Assembly: GCF_028689785.1 (NCBI RefSeq)
Contig: NZ_JAQVCN010000040.1
Span: 1-44,220, forward strand
Reading direction: 5' to 3'
Source: Zoogloea sp.
GTDB taxonomy: Bacteria > Pseudomonadota > Gammaproteobacteria > Burkholderiales > Rhodocyclaceae
Length of the DNA stretch: 44,220 nt
Position numbers and translations under genes: made by a program. Positions 17,012 to 27,490 of this stretch are shown in pieces; position 1 is the stretch's first letter; the number at the start of each line of letters is the position of its first letter. The notes below the pieces were generated by a model. It searched no databases. It was not told where the DNA came from and was given only the letters and a program-made list of their open reading frames with translations.

Positions 17012-18544
17012 ATGAACGACCAGCTGATCATTTTCGACACGACCCTGCGCGACGGCGAGCAAAGCCCCGGAGCATCGATGACGCGGGATGAAAAGCTGCG
17101 TATTGCCCGGCAACTCGAGCGGATGAAGGTCAATGTCATCGAGGCGGGCTTTGCGGCCGCTTCCAACGGCGACTTCGAGGCGGTCAAGGCTGTTGCCGAG
17201 GCGATTCGGGAGTCCACCGTGTGTTCCCTCGCTCGCGCCAACGAGAACGATATCCGCCGTGCCGGGGAGGCCATTCGTCCCGCTGCGTCCGGTCGTATCC
17301 ACACCTTCATCGCCACCAGCCCCATCCACATGGAAAAAAAGCTGCGCATGACCCCCGACCAGGTGGTCGAGCAGGCGGTGCGCGCGATTGGTTGGGCAAA
17401 GGAGTACACCGACGACATCGAGTTTTCTGCCGAGGACGCCGGTCGTTCCGAGATCGATTTCCTGTGCCGCATTTTCGAGGCGGTGATCAAGGCTGGCGCG
17501 ACCACCATCAATGTGCCGGACACCGTCGGCTATAACGTCCCGGAGCAGTTCGCCGAGACCATCCGTACCCTCATCGATCGTGTGCCCGGTGCCGACAAGG
17601 TGGTCTGGTCGGTGCATTGCCATAATGACCTCGGGTTAGCGGTGGCCAACTCGCTGGCGGCCGTGCGTGCCGGTGCCCGGCAGGTGGAATGTACGGTCAA
17701 CGGGTTGGGCGAGCGTGCCGGCAATGCTTCACTTGAAGAGATCGTCATGGCGGTGCGCACCCGCAAGGATATCTTCCAGTGTGATACCCGCGTCGATACC
17801 ACCCAGATTGTTCCGGCCTCCAAGCTGGTCTCCGGGATCACCGGTTTTCCGGTGCAGCCCAACAAGGCGATCGTCGGCGCGAATGCGTTTGCCCACGAAT
17901 CGGGGATTCACCAGGATGGCGTGCTCAAGCATCGGGAAACCTATGAAATCATGCGTGCCGAAGATGTGGGCTGGACCACCAACAAACTGGTGATGGGCAA
18001 GCACTCAGGGCGCAATGCCTTCCGCTCGCGCCTCCAGGAGCTGGGCGTGGATATCACCTCCGAGGAGCAGCTCAACCACGCTTTTGCCCGTTTCAAGGAA
18101 CTCGCCGACAAGAAGCACGAGATCTTCGACGAGGATCTGCAGGCGCTGATGAGCGACGAGAGCTCGGAGCCGAAGGAGCACTTCCGCCTGCTGTCTTCGT
18201 CCTTTCACTCGGAAACCGGTGAAACGCCCTGTGCGCGGGTGACCCTTGCGGTGGGCGGTAGCGAGGCCAAGGCGGAGTCCTGCGGTTCGGGCCCTGTCGA
18301 TGCGGCCTTCAAGGCGATCGAGGTGGTGGCCAACAGTGGAACGGAGCTACTGCTTTATTCGGTGAATGCCATTACCACCGGTACGGATGCGCAGGGCGAG
18401 GTGACGGTACGCCTGTCGAAGGACGGACGGGTGGTGAATGGGCAGGGTGCCGACACCGATATCATCGTGGCTTCCGCCAAGGCCTATCTCAATGCCCTGA
18501 ACAAGATTCAGGCGGGTTCGGAGAAGATGAACCCGCAGGTTTGA
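17012..18544 (+). CDS. leuA: 2-isopropylmalate synthase
   Basis: 510 residues. The enzyme condenses 2-oxoisovalerate with acetyl-CoA, the committed step of leucine synthesis. The HMGL-like TIM barrel starts at [13 protein letters not shown] (D9, R13, D14) and includes the metal-site motif [11 protein letters not shown] and the signature [14 protein letters not shown]. The linker contains [13 protein letters not shown], and the C-terminal LeuA allosteric domain from about residue 390 ([31 protein letters not shown]) would bind leucine for feedback inhibition. ATG 17012 has GGGAG 7 nt upstream. The frame is open to 16970 but that part overlaps the leader hairpin and is not conserved. Confidence 0.97.
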   Translation: MNDQLIIFDTTLRDGEQSPGASMTRDEKLRIARQLERMKVNVIEAGFAAASNGDFEAVKAVAEAIRESTVCSLARANENDIRRAGEAIRPAASGRIHTFIATSPIHMEKKLRMTPDQVVEQAVRAIGWAKEYTDDIEFSAEDAGRSEIDFLCRIFEAVIKAGATTINVPDTVGYNVPEQFAETIRTLIDRVPGADKVVWSVHCHNDLGLAVANSLAAVRAGARQVECTVNGLGERAGNASLEEIVMAVRTRKDIFQCDTRVDTTQIVPASKLVSGITGFPVQPNKAIVGANAFAHESGIHQDGVLKHRETYEIMRAEDVGWTTNKLVMGKHSGRNAFRSRLQELGVDITSEEQLNHAFARFKELADKKHEIFDEDLQALMSDESSEPKEHFRLLSSSFHSETGETPCARVTLAVGGSEAKAESCGSGPVDAAFKAIEVVANSGTELLLYSVNAITTGTDAQGEVTVRLSKDGRVVNGQGADTDIIVASAKAYLNALNKIQAGSEKMNPQV

Positions 18545-18554
18545 GCCCGCAGGC

Positions 18555-18557
<3 letters not shown>
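18542..18557. other. Hairpin formed from both stop codons of convergent leuA and DUF2069 gene
   Basis: TGAGCC-CGCA-GGCTCA is a perfect 6-bp inverted repeat containing the TGA of leuA (18542-18544) and the TCA complement of the DUF2069 stop (18555-18557). An adjacent AACC-CGCA-GGTT just upstream could extend it. There is no T-run on either strand, so any termination would be weak. Confidence 0.5.
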
Positions 18558-19516
<959 letters not shown>

Positions 19517-19550
19517 TCAGGTCTGTGAAGCGGAAAGGCATTATACGTAA

Positions 19551-20810
19551 ATGAACTCAGAGCTCGATTCCGGGCATCGCTTCCGTGCGTCCTTGCGGGG
19601 CCTGCGGCTGCTGTTGAGTGCAGTGGTGCGGCGTTTCCGAGAAGGGCGTTGTTCCCAGGTGGCGGCGAGCCTCGCCTTTACCTCCCTGCTTTCTGTCGTG
19701 CCTTTCGTGACGCTGGTGGCAGTGGTGTTCAGCAAGTTTCCCCAGTCACAGCGTTTTACCGATGCTCTTCGGGGCTTTCTGCTCGACAATCTCCTGCCCG
19801 AAACAGCTGGCAAGGTCATTGCCACCTACGCCCTCCAGTTCAGCCAGAAGACCACCAATCTGACTATTGTCGGCGGCATCGTACTGATCCTGACGACGAT
19901 CTTGCTGATGCGGACCATCGATCAGGTGATCAACCAGATCTGGCGTGTGCAGGTGCATCGGGCTTGGGCGACGCGCTTGGTGGCTTACTGGGCGGTGCTG
20001 TCCCTGGGGCCGTTGCTACTGGCGGGCGGCGTATTTGCGGCAGGCGCCATGCTGAGTGTATCCATGGATTTAATGAATGAGCCCGCTTGGCTTGAAGTGG
20101 TGGGACTGCGGCTGGTGTCCCTGGGGGTGTTGGCCGGCGTGTTTGCCACTCTTTATTTTGCCGTTCCCCATTGCAGCGTGAGGCTCGTCGATGCAGGGCT
20201 GGCGGGCTTGTTTGCGGCTGCCGGGTTTCTTGTGATGCAGCGTCTGTTCAGTCTCTATCTGGCGCACTTTCCAAGCTACACCCTGGTTTACGGTGCGTTT
20301 GCGGTCGTTCCGATCTTCCTGCTGTGGCTCTATCTGTCGTGGATAGTCATCTTGCTGGGGGCGGTCGTGGCTGCAGTTCTTCCGGAACGCAGTCTGCGTC
20401 GCAAGCCTTTGCCGATGTTTCCAGGGCGAAGCCTTTATGTGGCTCTGCTGATGCTATTTGAACTGGCGGAGGCGCAGTCCAGCGGTGATTGCCGGAGTGT
20501 GGAGGCATTGGCAGAGGTAGCCCGGGTTGGCCATGACGAAGTTCGGGACGTGCTGGCCGTGTTGGCGTCGTCGAGGATCGTGGTGCGGCGGGATTCGGGT
20601 GGCTGGTTGCTGGCCCGCTCCGCTGAAAGCGTGCGCCTGGTGGAGCTGGTGAGTCTTTTCGGATTGGCTTTGCCGCCGGATGCGGGGAGAGTGTCGGGCG
20701 GTCCGGAGATTTTGGTGCAGATGCCCTGGCAGAAGATGCTGGCTGCTATGGATGTGACAATGGACGTGTCTCTCGGGCAGTTGCTGGAGGAGGGGAGGGC
20801 GCGGGCCTAG
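19551..20810 (+). CDS. YihY/BrkB family inner-membrane protein
   Basis: 419 residues. The YihY/UPF0761 core covers about residues 25-290: GRCSQVAASLAFTSLLSVVP, the helix TNLTIVGGIVLILTTILLM, DQVINQIWRVQ, and later SYTLVYGAFAVVPIFLLWLY then LSWIVILLGAVVAAVLPE. Six or so membrane segments are expected. The C-terminal 120 residues are soluble and resemble a winged-helix-like domain (VEALAEVARVGHDEVRDVLAVL), common in betaproteobacterial members. The family was once labelled ribonuclease BN by mistake. Function is unsettled. The stop overlaps the stop of the convergent gene in a shared CTAG. Confidence 0.9.
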   Translation: MNSELDSGHRFRASLRGLRLLLSAVVRRFREGRCSQVAASLAFTSLLSVVPFVTLVAVVFSKFPQSQRFTDALRGFLLDNLLPETAGKVIATYALQFSQKTTNLTIVGGIVLILTTILLMRTIDQVINQIWRVQVHRAWATRLVAYWAVLSLGPLLLAGGVFAAGAMLSVSMDLMNEPAWLEVVGLRLVSLGVLAGVFATLYFAVPHCSVRLVDAGLAGLFAAAGFLVMQRLFSLYLAHFPSYTLVYGAFAVVPIFLLWLYLSWIVILLGAVVAAVLPERSLRRKPLPMFPGRSLYVALLMLFELAEAQSSGDCRSVEALAEVARVGHDEVRDVLAVLASSRIVVRRDSGGWLLARSAESVRLVELVSLFGLALPPDAGRVSGGPEILVQMPWQKMLAAMDVTMDVSLGQLLEEGRARA

Positions 20811-22297
20811 AGGGGGTAGGGGTCGATCTCGTACTGAAAGAGCTCAACGGCGGCGGTCTGCATGTCCAGGCTGAGTAGCCGCCCTTGGGCAACGTAGAGG
20901 CGGTTGGTGTCGGACACCAGCATAAAGCGTCGGGCCGAATAAGTGCCTGCAGGCGCCAGGATGGCCTGCTGGCGGCCAAGAGCCTGGACGGGGGGGAGTA
21001 CCAGGGCCGGGCTCATGGGGCGGGTTCGGTTGGCATTGCGGAAGCCGACCGTCACGGGCTTGGCGGAGTTGGCCAGAACCTGAAGGCCGAGCTCGATCTG
21101 CTCAGGCGTTTCGGTGCGAATCCAGCGTACCACGCAGAGTGTCCACGGCTCGTCGTCGCTTCGACGTAGGGCCAACGCCATGCCGGCGTTGAGTTCGTTG
21201 GCGTTTCCGGTGACCTGCATGATCGCATAGCCTGTGGGGCTCTCATTGACCACCATCCACTCGGAGGAGTAGCGCGCCTGGTGGATGAGGCCTGGGTCGC
21301 GGAGCATCTTCCAGATGGTATCGAGACCGCAGCACACCCTGACAGCGTATTGGCTGCGTCGGCGGGAGTGTTCTCGGCGGGGAGGGCAGGCCCAGTATTC
21401 CCTCACGCGACGCAACAGCGTTGCTGCTTCGCTTCGTTCCAGCCCGGCGTGGAAGCCGGCGGGGAGAGGGGCTTCACCCTCGAGGATTTCGATGAGGGAA
21501 GTGGCTCGCCGGGCCAGCTCTTCACCCGAGAAGTACACCAGCCCGTCCACATTCGGCGGGTTGCGCCGATGAATCGACATGGGCTGGGTGTCCTGATCGG
21601 GGTCGAGCCAGAACCAACCCATTTCGTCCTCGCCCGGCGCTGAATGGCGAATTGAGGTGCTGTTTGCGTTGCTGGTGAGAAAGTCGGACAGCCAGCAGAT
21701 CTCCCTGCCCGTCAGGCCTTCCGGGTGGGCTGCCGAGAATGCGAGCAGGTACTTGTAGGCGGCCTTGGCACTTTCTGTTGTCTCGCTGCCATGTCCGGTT
21801 TCTGCTTCGGCGATGCTCCCGGCGTAGAGGGAGTGGGCCTTGAGCCAGAATTCATAGGGGGCGCTGTTGCCCGCCAGGTGGGCGATGGTGAGTTGCTCGC
21901 CCAAGAGTTCAAGTGCTTTTGCGCTGATGGTGGCCGGGTTGCGGCGGAGGGTTCTGACCAGTCGATTGCGAACCTCGCTGAGCACTTCCTCGTGGCTGGC
22001 GGCAAGCTTGCCAAGTGCCGATACGAGCCGTGTTGCGGAGCGATGGAGTCCAAGGGTGAGTGGCAGGGATGCACCTGCCAGGCGCTCCCTGAACTGCCGG
22101 CTGATGGCCATGCTGCGCGAGTGGAGCAGGTCTAGGCAGCGGTGAAGCTGGCTGTGGCTGACGTCCGAACGACCGAGCTCCTCAAGATGGCGAACGAGAG
22201 TTGCCAGCTCCAGATCCGCATCGGTGGATAGATTGGAAGCCAGCCAGTCGAGAACTGGCGCAGTAGGATCGGAAAGATTGGATTCGGCGGCGTTCAT
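20807..22297 (-). CDS. Conserved-looking 496-residue protein of unknown function, PilZ-like C-terminal part
   Basis: Not confidently recognised. It is soluble, without signal peptide. The N-terminal 200 residues are helical (LDWLASNLSTDADLELATLV, LVSALGKLAASHEEVLSEV). From about residue 300 it turns to beta: RRRSQYAVRVCCGLDTIWKM, EWMVVNESPTGYAIMQV, GMALALR, WTLCVVRWIRTE and ELGLQVLAN. The order 'R..S, V..G, W.V.NES..G, G....L, VRW, G.Q.L' resembles a diverged PilZ domain, the c-di-GMP effector fold, although the canonical RxxxR-D/NxSxxG motif is only partly present. If so it might connect with the c-di-GMP system at 33 kb; this is a guess. It is convergent with, and overlaps by 4 bp, the YihY gene. 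Confidence 0.8.
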   Translation of the reverse strand: MNAAESNLSDPTAPVLDWLASNLSTDADLELATLVRHLEELGRSDVSHSQLHRCLDLLHSRSMAISRQFRERLAGASLPLTLGLHRSATRLVSALGKLAASHEEVLSEVRNRLVRTLRRNPATISAKALELLGEQLTIAHLAGNSAPYEFWLKAHSLYAGSIAEAETGHGSETTESAKAAYKYLLAFSAAHPEGLTGREICWLSDFLTSNANSTSIRHSAPGEDEMGWFWLDPDQDTQPMSIHRRNPPNVDGLVYFSGEELARRATSLIEILEGEAPLPAGFHAGLERSEAATLLRRVREYWACPPRREHSRRRSQYAVRVCCGLDTIWKMLRDPGLIHQARYSSEWMVVNESPTGYAIMQVTGNANELNAGMALALRRSDDEPWTLCVVRWIRTETPEQIELGLQVLANSAKPVTVGFRNANRTRPMSPALVLPPVQALGRQQAILAPAGTYSARRFMLVSDTNRLYVAQGRLLSLDMQTAAVELFQYEIDPYPL

Positions 22298-22429
22298 TGC
22301 CTGGAAAGTCTCGTGACCAGGCCATCATTGTAATTAAATCGCCGTGATATGTGCCGCGTTTCGCCATTCGTTGATCCCATTGCGGGCTGCGACGGGAGGC
22401 TGTCGTGGTACCCCGATCCTGCATACGCC

Positions 22430-22458
22430 TTGATGTTTTTCTGTTCGTGATTTAGTAT
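22430..22458 (+). promoter_or_regulatory. Candidate sigma-70 promoter of the rpsP operon
   Basis: TTGATG (22430-22435), a 17-bp spacer, and TAGTAT (22453-22458) lie 38 bp before the rpsP ATG in the divergent gap 22298-22495. Both boxes are close to consensus (four of six and five of six) with ideal spacing, which fits a highly expressed ribosomal protein operon. The rest of the gap shows nothing else clear. Confidence 0.6.
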
Positions 22459-22495
22459 CCGACGTTTTTCCATTCCATCGGATCAGGAACAAGTC

Positions 22496-22747
22496 ATGGT
22501 TGTTATTCGTCTCGCCCGCAGCGGTTCCAAGAAGCGTCCTTTCTACAACATCGTTGCCGCCGATTCCCGCAATCGTCGTGACGGTCGTTTTATCGAGCGC
22601 ATCGGTTACTACAACCCCGTTGCTTCCGGCAATGCCGTCAGCCTGGTGGTCAATGCCGAGCGTCTTTCCCACTGGGAAGGTCACGGCGCCCAGCTGTCCG
22701 ACACCGTTGCCCGTCTCGTGAAGCAGGCTGCCAAGGCGGCTGCCTGA
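22496..22747 (+). CDS. rpsP: 30S ribosomal protein S16
   Basis: 83 residues, typical for S16, which binds 16S rRNA early in 30S assembly. The sequence [40 protein letters not shown] and the C-terminal [12 protein letters not shown] are diagnostic. GGA lies 7 nt before the ATG. First gene of the widely conserved rpsP-rimM-trmD-rplS operon, all four genes of which are here. Confidence 0.99.
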   Translation: MVVIRLARSGSKKRPFYNIVAADSRNRRDGRFIERIGYYNPVASGNAVSLVVNAERLSHWEGHGAQLSDTVARLVKQAAKAAA

Positions 22748-22784
22748 GTTGTCAGGGTCTTCTGATCTGTCTCAAGACCCTTCC

Positions 22785-23288
22785 ATGATCGTCCTGGGGC
22801 GCATTGTTGCGCCTTTCGGCGTTGGTGGCTGGGTCAAGGTTCATCCCTTTGGCGACGATCCATTGTCGTGGCGGCAAATGCCACAGTGGTGGCTGTCTAC
22901 CGATCCAGACGGGAAAGAGTGGGTTCCCTACACGCTGAAGGCCTGTAGAGAACACGGTAAAGGTGGCATCGTTGCCAGCTTTGCCGAAGTGCCTGACCGC
23001 AACGAAGCCGAGGCTGTAAGCGGGTACTTTGTGGCGGCTCCCCGCGCGGCGCTGCCCAAACCCGAAAAGGACGAATACTACTGGGCCGATCTGATCGGGC
23101 TGGAGGTGTTCAACGCGGCAGGGTTGTCTTTCGGCAAGGTGTCTGGCCTGCTCTCTACCGGAGCGCATGATGTCCTGCAGATTCAGGATGGAGACACTGA
23201 GCGGCTGATTCCGTTTGTGGCCGCGTATGTGACGACGGTAGACACTTCAGCCGGGAAGATCGTTGTGGAGTGGGACGCGGATTGGTGA
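22785..23288 (+). CDS. rimM: Ribosome maturation factor RimM
   Basis: 167 residues from ATG 22785. RimM binds S19 and assists maturation of the 30S head and 16S 3' domain. The N-terminal RimM domain begins [20 protein letters not shown] and a PRC-barrel-like C-terminal domain holds [16 protein letters not shown] and GAHDVLQIQ, ending [10 protein letters not shown]...IVVEWDADW. An in-frame TTG at 22749, two bases after the rpsP stop, would add 12 residues; many RimM proteins do have a short extension, so the start is not settled. The stop overlaps the trmD start (TGATG). Confidence 0.95.
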   Translation: MIVLGRIVAPFGVGGWVKVHPFGDDPLSWRQMPQWWLSTDPDGKEWVPYTLKACREHGKGGIVASFAEVPDRNEAEAVSGYFVAAPRAALPKPEKDEYYWADLIGLEVFNAAGLSFGKVSGLLSTGAHDVLQIQDGDTERLIPFVAAYVTTVDTSAGKIVVEWDADW

Positions 23289-24067
23289 TGTCTTCCGAGG
23301 GCTGCAAGGCCTACGATGTCCTCACCCTGTTTCCCGAAATGTTTTCTGCCTTGTCGCAGTTCGGCATTACCGGACGTGCCAGGGACAGGGCGCTTTATGA
23401 GATTCACTGCTGGAATCCCAGGGATTTCACGGAAGATCGTCATCGCACCGTAGACGACCGCCCTTATGGCGGTGGCCCGGGGATGGTGATGTTGCCGGGG
23501 CCGCTGGAAAAGGCCATCGCCAGCGCGAAGGCCCGGCAGCTTGAGTCCGTGGGTGCCGCAGGGCGAGTGATTTATCTCTCGCCCCAGGGCCAGCCGCTGG
23601 ATCACCGCAAGGTGTGCCAGTTGATGGCTGAGCCCTCGCTGATCCTGCTGTGTGGTCGATATGAAGGTGTTGATCAGCGCCTGATCGATCGCTGCGTGGA
23701 TGAAGAGATTTCTCTCGGCGATTTCGTCCTTTCGGGGGGGGAATTGCCGGCGATGGTCTTGCTCGATGCGCTTATCAGGCAGTTGCCTGGTGCGCTGAAC
23801 GACGAGGACTCCGCGGTGGAGGACTCGTTTGTGGATGGTTTGCTGGATTGTCCGCATTACACCCGCCCGGTGGAATATCACGGGATGAGTGTTCCGGACG
23901 TGCTGCTGTCAGGCAATCACGCCGAGATCCGGCGCTGGAGATTGCAGCAGTCTCTGGGGCGTACCGAACAGAGGCGCCCGGACCTGCTTGCCGGACGCGT
24001 GTTGAGCAAGGAAGAGTTCCGACTGCTGGAGGCATTCCGGCAGTCAGAAAAGAAGCCGGAAACCTAG
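23288..24067 (+). CDS. trmD: tRNA (guanine-37-N1)-methyltransferase
   Basis: 259 residues. TrmD methylates G37 next to the anticodon using S-adenosylmethionine and prevents +1 frameshifting. The SPOUT trefoil-knot motifs are intact: [33 protein letters not shown] and [18 protein letters not shown]. The N-terminal [11 protein letters not shown] and [13 protein letters not shown] are also typical. ATG 23288 shares its A with the rimM stop. The C-terminal helical domain [19 protein letters not shown] matches the tRNA-binding part. Confidence 0.97.
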   Translation: MSSEGCKAYDVLTLFPEMFSALSQFGITGRARDRALYEIHCWNPRDFTEDRHRTVDDRPYGGGPGMVMLPGPLEKAIASAKARQLESVGAAGRVIYLSPQGQPLDHRKVCQLMAEPSLILLCGRYEGVDQRLIDRCVDEEISLGDFVLSGGELPAMVLLDALIRQLPGALNDEDSAVEDSFVDGLLDCPHYTRPVEYHGMSVPDVLLSGNHAEIRRWRLQQSLGRTEQRRPDLLAGRVLSKEEFRLLEAFRQSEKKPET

Positions 24068-24155
24068 TTTTCCGGTTTCATAACAAAGCCGTGCATCAGG
24101 TGGCGACCTGCTCTGTACGAAAGGCCACAGGCCTCATTTTTTTCAGGAGTTACGC

Positions 24156-24551
24156 ATGAACCTCATTCAGCAACTGGAACAAGAAGAAATCGCCCGCCTG
24201 ACCCAAGGCAAGGCCATCCCCGAGTTCGCCCCCGGCGACACCGTGGTTGTCCAGGTGAAGGTCAAGGAAGGTAACCGCGAGCGTCTGCAGGCGTACGAAG
24301 GCGTCGTCATCGCCAAGCGTAACCGTGGTCTCAACTCCGGCTTCATCGTTCGCAAGATCTCTTCCGGCGAAGGCGTGGAGCGTACGTTCCAGACTTACTC
24401 CCCGCTGGTGGCCAGCATTGAAGTGAAGCGTCGCGGCGATGTTCGTCGTGCCAAGCTCTACTATCTGCGCAGCCGCTCCGGCAAGTCCGCACGTATCAAG
24501 GAAAAGCTGGACTACAAGTCCTTCGCTGCCAAGGCTGCTGCCAAGGCCTGA
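24156..24551 (+). CDS. rplS: 50S ribosomal protein L19
   Basis: 131 residues. L19 sits at the 30S-50S interface. [40 protein letters not shown] and [20 protein letters not shown] are diagnostic. A good Shine-Dalgarno (AGGAG, 6 nt spacer) precedes the ATG. An 88-bp gap separates it from trmD without a clear terminator. It is followed by a strong terminator at 24561-24600. Confidence 0.99.
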   Translation: MNLIQQLEQEEIARLTQGKAIPEFAPGDTVVVQVKVKEGNRERLQAYEGVVIAKRNRGLNSGFIVRKISSGEGVERTFQTYSPLVASIEVKRRGDVRRAKLYYLRSRSGKSARIKEKLDYKSFAAKAAAKA

Positions 24552-24560
24552 GTTTTTCCA

Positions 24561-24600
24561 GGACGAAAAAACGGAACTTCGGTTCCGTTTTTTTTCGTCC
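24561..24600 (+). terminator. Intrinsic terminator of the rpsP-rplS operon
   Basis: ACGGAAC-TTCG-GTTCCGT with flanking A6 and T8 runs and a further GGACG/CGTCC base of the stem gives a nearly perfect inverted repeat over 24561-24600 with a UUCG tetraloop. It is symmetrical, so it could also stop minus-strand transcripts from folE2. Confidence 0.95.
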
Positions 24601-24646
24601 TGGATATCTGCCCCTCTCCTTGTAGGCGGGGAGGAGGGGGTTGCCT

Positions 24647-25456
24647 TCAGGCGGGCCGCTTGTCGTGCTCGATGAGTGCGTAGGCGGAGTGATTGTGAAT
24701 GGATTCGAAGTTCTCGGATTCGACGATGTAGGCGTCGATGCGCTCTTCCCGGTTGAGGCAGCCGGCAACGTCGCGAACCATGTCTTCAACGAATTTGGGA
24801 TTGTCGTAGGCACGTTCGGTCACGAACTTTTCGTCGGGGCGCTTGAGTAGGCCAAACAGCTCGCAGGAGGCCTGACCCTCGACGAGTTGCACCAACTCTT
24901 CGATCCACAGGTGATCGTTGGTGGTGGTGGTGACGGTGACATGGGAGCGCTGATTGTGGGCGCCGTAGGCGGAGATCTTCTTCGAGCAGGGGCACAGGCT
25001 GGTAACCGGCACGACGATGCGCATGGTGAACTCGTAGGCGCCGCCTTCACGGATCTCGCCGATGAAAGTGACCTCGTAATCCATCAGACTCTGGACGCCG
25101 GAGACGGGTGCCGCCTTGTTGATGAAGTATGGGAAGGTCATTTCCACATGGCCGGTTTCGGCTTCGAGTTTCCTGACCATCTCGCGCAGCATGGGCTCGA
25201 AGGATTCGACGGAAATCTCGCGTTCGTGGCTGTTCAGGATCTCCACGAAGCGGGACATGTGGGTGCCCTTGAAATTGTGGGGCAGGCCAACGTACATGTT
25301 GAAGACGGCAATGGTGTGCTGAACACCGCCATTTTTGTCCTGAACCCTAATCGGATGGCGGATGGACTTGATGCCGACCTTATTGATGGCCAGCTGGCGG
25401 GAGTCAGCGGAATTCTGGACATCCGGAATCGGGGTGGGGGCTTCACACGTGGTCAT
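24647..25456 (-). CDS. folE2: GTP cyclohydrolase FolE2 (type IB)
   Basis: 269 residues. It converts GTP to 7,8-dihydroneopterin triphosphate, the first step of folate and queuosine-type pathways. FolE2 differs from FolE in its metal flexibility. The catalytic-region motif [20 protein letters not shown] holds C155 and C157; [14 protein letters not shown] and [17 protein letters not shown] are also family hallmarks. Its place downstream of dxs in the same direction is common in betaproteobacteria. In several bacteria folE2 is induced by zinc limitation through Zur; I see no clear Zur box in the 82-bp gap before it. Confidence 0.96.
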   Translation of the reverse strand: MTTCEAPTPIPDVQNSADSRQLAINKVGIKSIRHPIRVQDKNGGVQHTIAVFNMYVGLPHNFKGTHMSRFVEILNSHEREISVESFEPMLREMVRKLEAETGHVEMTFPYFINKAAPVSGVQSLMDYEVTFIGEIREGGAYEFTMRIVVPVTSLCPCSKKISAYGAHNQRSHVTVTTTTNDHLWIEELVQLVEGQASCELFGLLKRPDEKFVTERAYDNPKFVEDMVRDVAGCLNREERIDAYIVESENFESIHNHSAYALIEHDKRPA

Positions 25457-25538
25457 GACTGTTCTCGTTAAATCTCGTTGGGGAATGGGGATCTGCGGCC
25501 CCTGGATGGATTGATCCTATCATTCCCGACAAAAGCAC

Positions 25539-27437
25539 TCAACTATTCGACCGATAGGTCTCTTCAATTCGCTGCCTTATGGCTTGTGCGTTGAGACCGA
25601 CTTCAGCCATTAGCTGGGTCTGATCGCCATGGTCGATGAAGCGGTCTGGCAGGCCGAGCTGAAGCAGGCGGGTCGGCCTTCCGGCTTCATGCAGCACTCG
25701 GGCAATCTCCGAGCCTGCGCCGCCGATGATTGCATTTTCTTCAAGGCTGACCAATAGATCATGCGTGTCGGCCAGCTGGAGGATGAGGTCCCGATCGATG
25801 GGTTTGGCAAAACGCATGTTGGCGACTGTTGCATCGAGTTCGTCCCCAACCTGCAAGGCAGCGCCCAGCAGGCTGCCGAAAGCCAGCAGCGCAGTCTGGC
25901 GACCCTTGCGACGGAGCTCGCCCTTGCCGATGGGCAGGGCCTGCATTGTGCTTTGCGGGGTGACGCCGAGGCCACTGCCACGGGGATAGCGGACCGCAGT
26001 GGGGCCGTCATGTTGATAGGCGGTATAGAGCATCTGCCGGCACTCGTTTTCGTCGGCCGGACAGAAGATCGTCAGGTTGGGGACGCACAGGAGGTAGGAA
26101 ATGTCGAAGGCGCCGTGATGGGTGGCTCCGTCGGCACCCACCAGGCCTGCCCGGTCGATGGCCATCATGACCGGGAGGTTCTGAAGGGCGACGTCGTGGA
26201 TGAGCTGATCGTAGGCGCGCTGCAGGAAGGTCGAGTAGATGGCGACCACCGGCTTGAAGCCCTCACAGGCCAGCCCGGCACCGAAGGTCAGGGCATGCTG
26301 CTCGGCGATCCCCACGTCGTAGTAACGGCCGGGGTGTTCCTGGGCAAAGCGGACCATCCCGGAACCTTCACGCATGGCCGGGGTGATGGCCACGAGCCGT
26401 TCGTCGGCGGCGGCCATGTCGCACAGCCAGTCACCAAACACTTGGGTGTAGGTGAGCTTGCCGCCGCTCTTGGCATCCTTGCCTGTGGCGATGCCGGCGG
26501 TGTGGTCGAAGCGCGAGACGCCGTGGTAGAGGATGGGATCGGCTTCGGCCAGCTTGTAACCCTGGCCCTTGCGGGTGATGACGTGCAGGAATTGGGGGCC
26601 CTTCAGCGTGCGCAGGTTCTGCAGCGTAGGGAGCAGGGATTCGAGGTCGTGACCGTCGATGGGGCCGATGTAGTTGAAGCCGAACTCTTCGAACATGGTG
26701 CCGGGCATGACCATGCCTTTGACGTGTTCTTCAGTGCGGCGGGCCAGTTCGAAGACCGGTGGGGGCAGATTCTCGAGGAAACGCTTGCCGATCTTGCGGG
26801 CACCGTTGTAAAGCTTGCCCGACAGAAGGCGCGACAGGTGCTTGTTGAGGGCCCCCACCGGTGGCGAGATGGACATCTCGTTGTCGTTGAGGATCACCAG
26901 CAGGTTGGTGTCGTGGATGTCACCGGCGTTGTTGAGCGCTTCGAAGGCCATGCCTGCGGACATGGCGCCGTCGCCAATCACGGCAATGGCACGCCGATCC
27001 TCGCCGCGCAGGCGCGCCGCTTCCGCCATGCCGAGGGCGGCAGAGATGGAGGTGGAGGAATGAGCTGTGCCAAAGGTGTCGTAATCGCTCTCGCTGCGCC
27101 GCGGAAAGCCCGATATGCCCTGATACTGGCGCAGGCCGGCCATGGCCTCACGGCGGCCAGTGAGGATCTTGTGGGCGTATGTTTGATGGCCAACGTCCCA
27201 CACGATGCGGTCTTCAGGGGTGTTGAAGACGTAGTGCAGGGCGACGGTGAGCTCGATGGTTCCCAGGTTGGATGAGAGGTGTCCGCCCGTACGGGACACC
27301 GAGCTGATCAGAAAATTGCGCAGCTCGTCGGCCAGCTGGGGGAGTTCGCTGGGGTCGAGCTGGCGCAGGTCCGCGGGCGAGGCGATGCTCTCCAGCAGGC
27401 TGCTGCGGGGTGTGGCGGGCTGCGTTCCGAGGGGCAT
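25539..27437 (-). CDS. dxs: 1-deoxy-D-xylulose-5-phosphate synthase
   Basis: 632 residues. A thiamine diphosphate enzyme that joins pyruvate and glyceraldehyde 3-phosphate in the first step of the MEP isoprenoid pathway. H53 region [19 protein letters not shown]84 in [17 protein letters not shown], the ThDP motif [17 protein letters not shown] and the catalytic glutamate in [15 protein letters not shown] are intact. The C-terminal transketolase-like domain ends near [20 protein letters not shown] 27437. It follows ispA after 53 bp and precedes folE2. Confidence 0.98.
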   Translation of the reverse strand: MPLGTQPATPRSSLLESIASPADLRQLDPSELPQLADELRNFLISSVSRTGGHLSSNLGTIELTVALHYVFNTPEDRIVWDVGHQTYAHKILTGRREAMAGLRQYQGISGFPRRSESDYDTFGTAHSSTSISAALGMAEAARLRGEDRRAIAVIGDGAMSAGMAFEALNNAGDIHDTNLLVILNDNEMSISPPVGALNKHLSRLLSGKLYNGARKIGKRFLENLPPPVFELARRTEEHVKGMVMPGTMFEEFGFNYIGPIDGHDLESLLPTLQNLRTLKGPQFLHVITRKGQGYKLAEADPILYHGVSRFDHTAGIATGKDAKSGGKLTYTQVFGDWLCDMAAADERLVAITPAMREGSGMVRFAQEHPGRYYDVGIAEQHALTFGAGLACEGFKPVVAIYSTFLQRAYDQLIHDVALQNLPVMMAIDRAGLVGADGATHHGAFDISYLLCVPNLTIFCPADENECRQMLYTAYQHDGPTAVRYPRGSGLGVTPQSTMQALPIGKGELRRKGRQTALLAFGSLLGAALQVGDELDATVANMRFAKPIDRDLILQLADTHDLLVSLEENAIIGGAGSEIARVLHEAGRPTRLLQLGLPDRFIDHGDQTQLMAEVGLNAQAIRQRIEETYRSNS

Positions 27438-27490
27438 TCCGGGTTACCGGGTCGTTAATGAGTGTTCTTGGTTGTTCGTCCGGGCGGCGC

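Noticed and set aside
25761-27275. 504-codon open frame on plus, antisense to dxs
   Set aside because: Same GC-driven shadow effect; no recognisable motif, and dxs is intact on the other strand.
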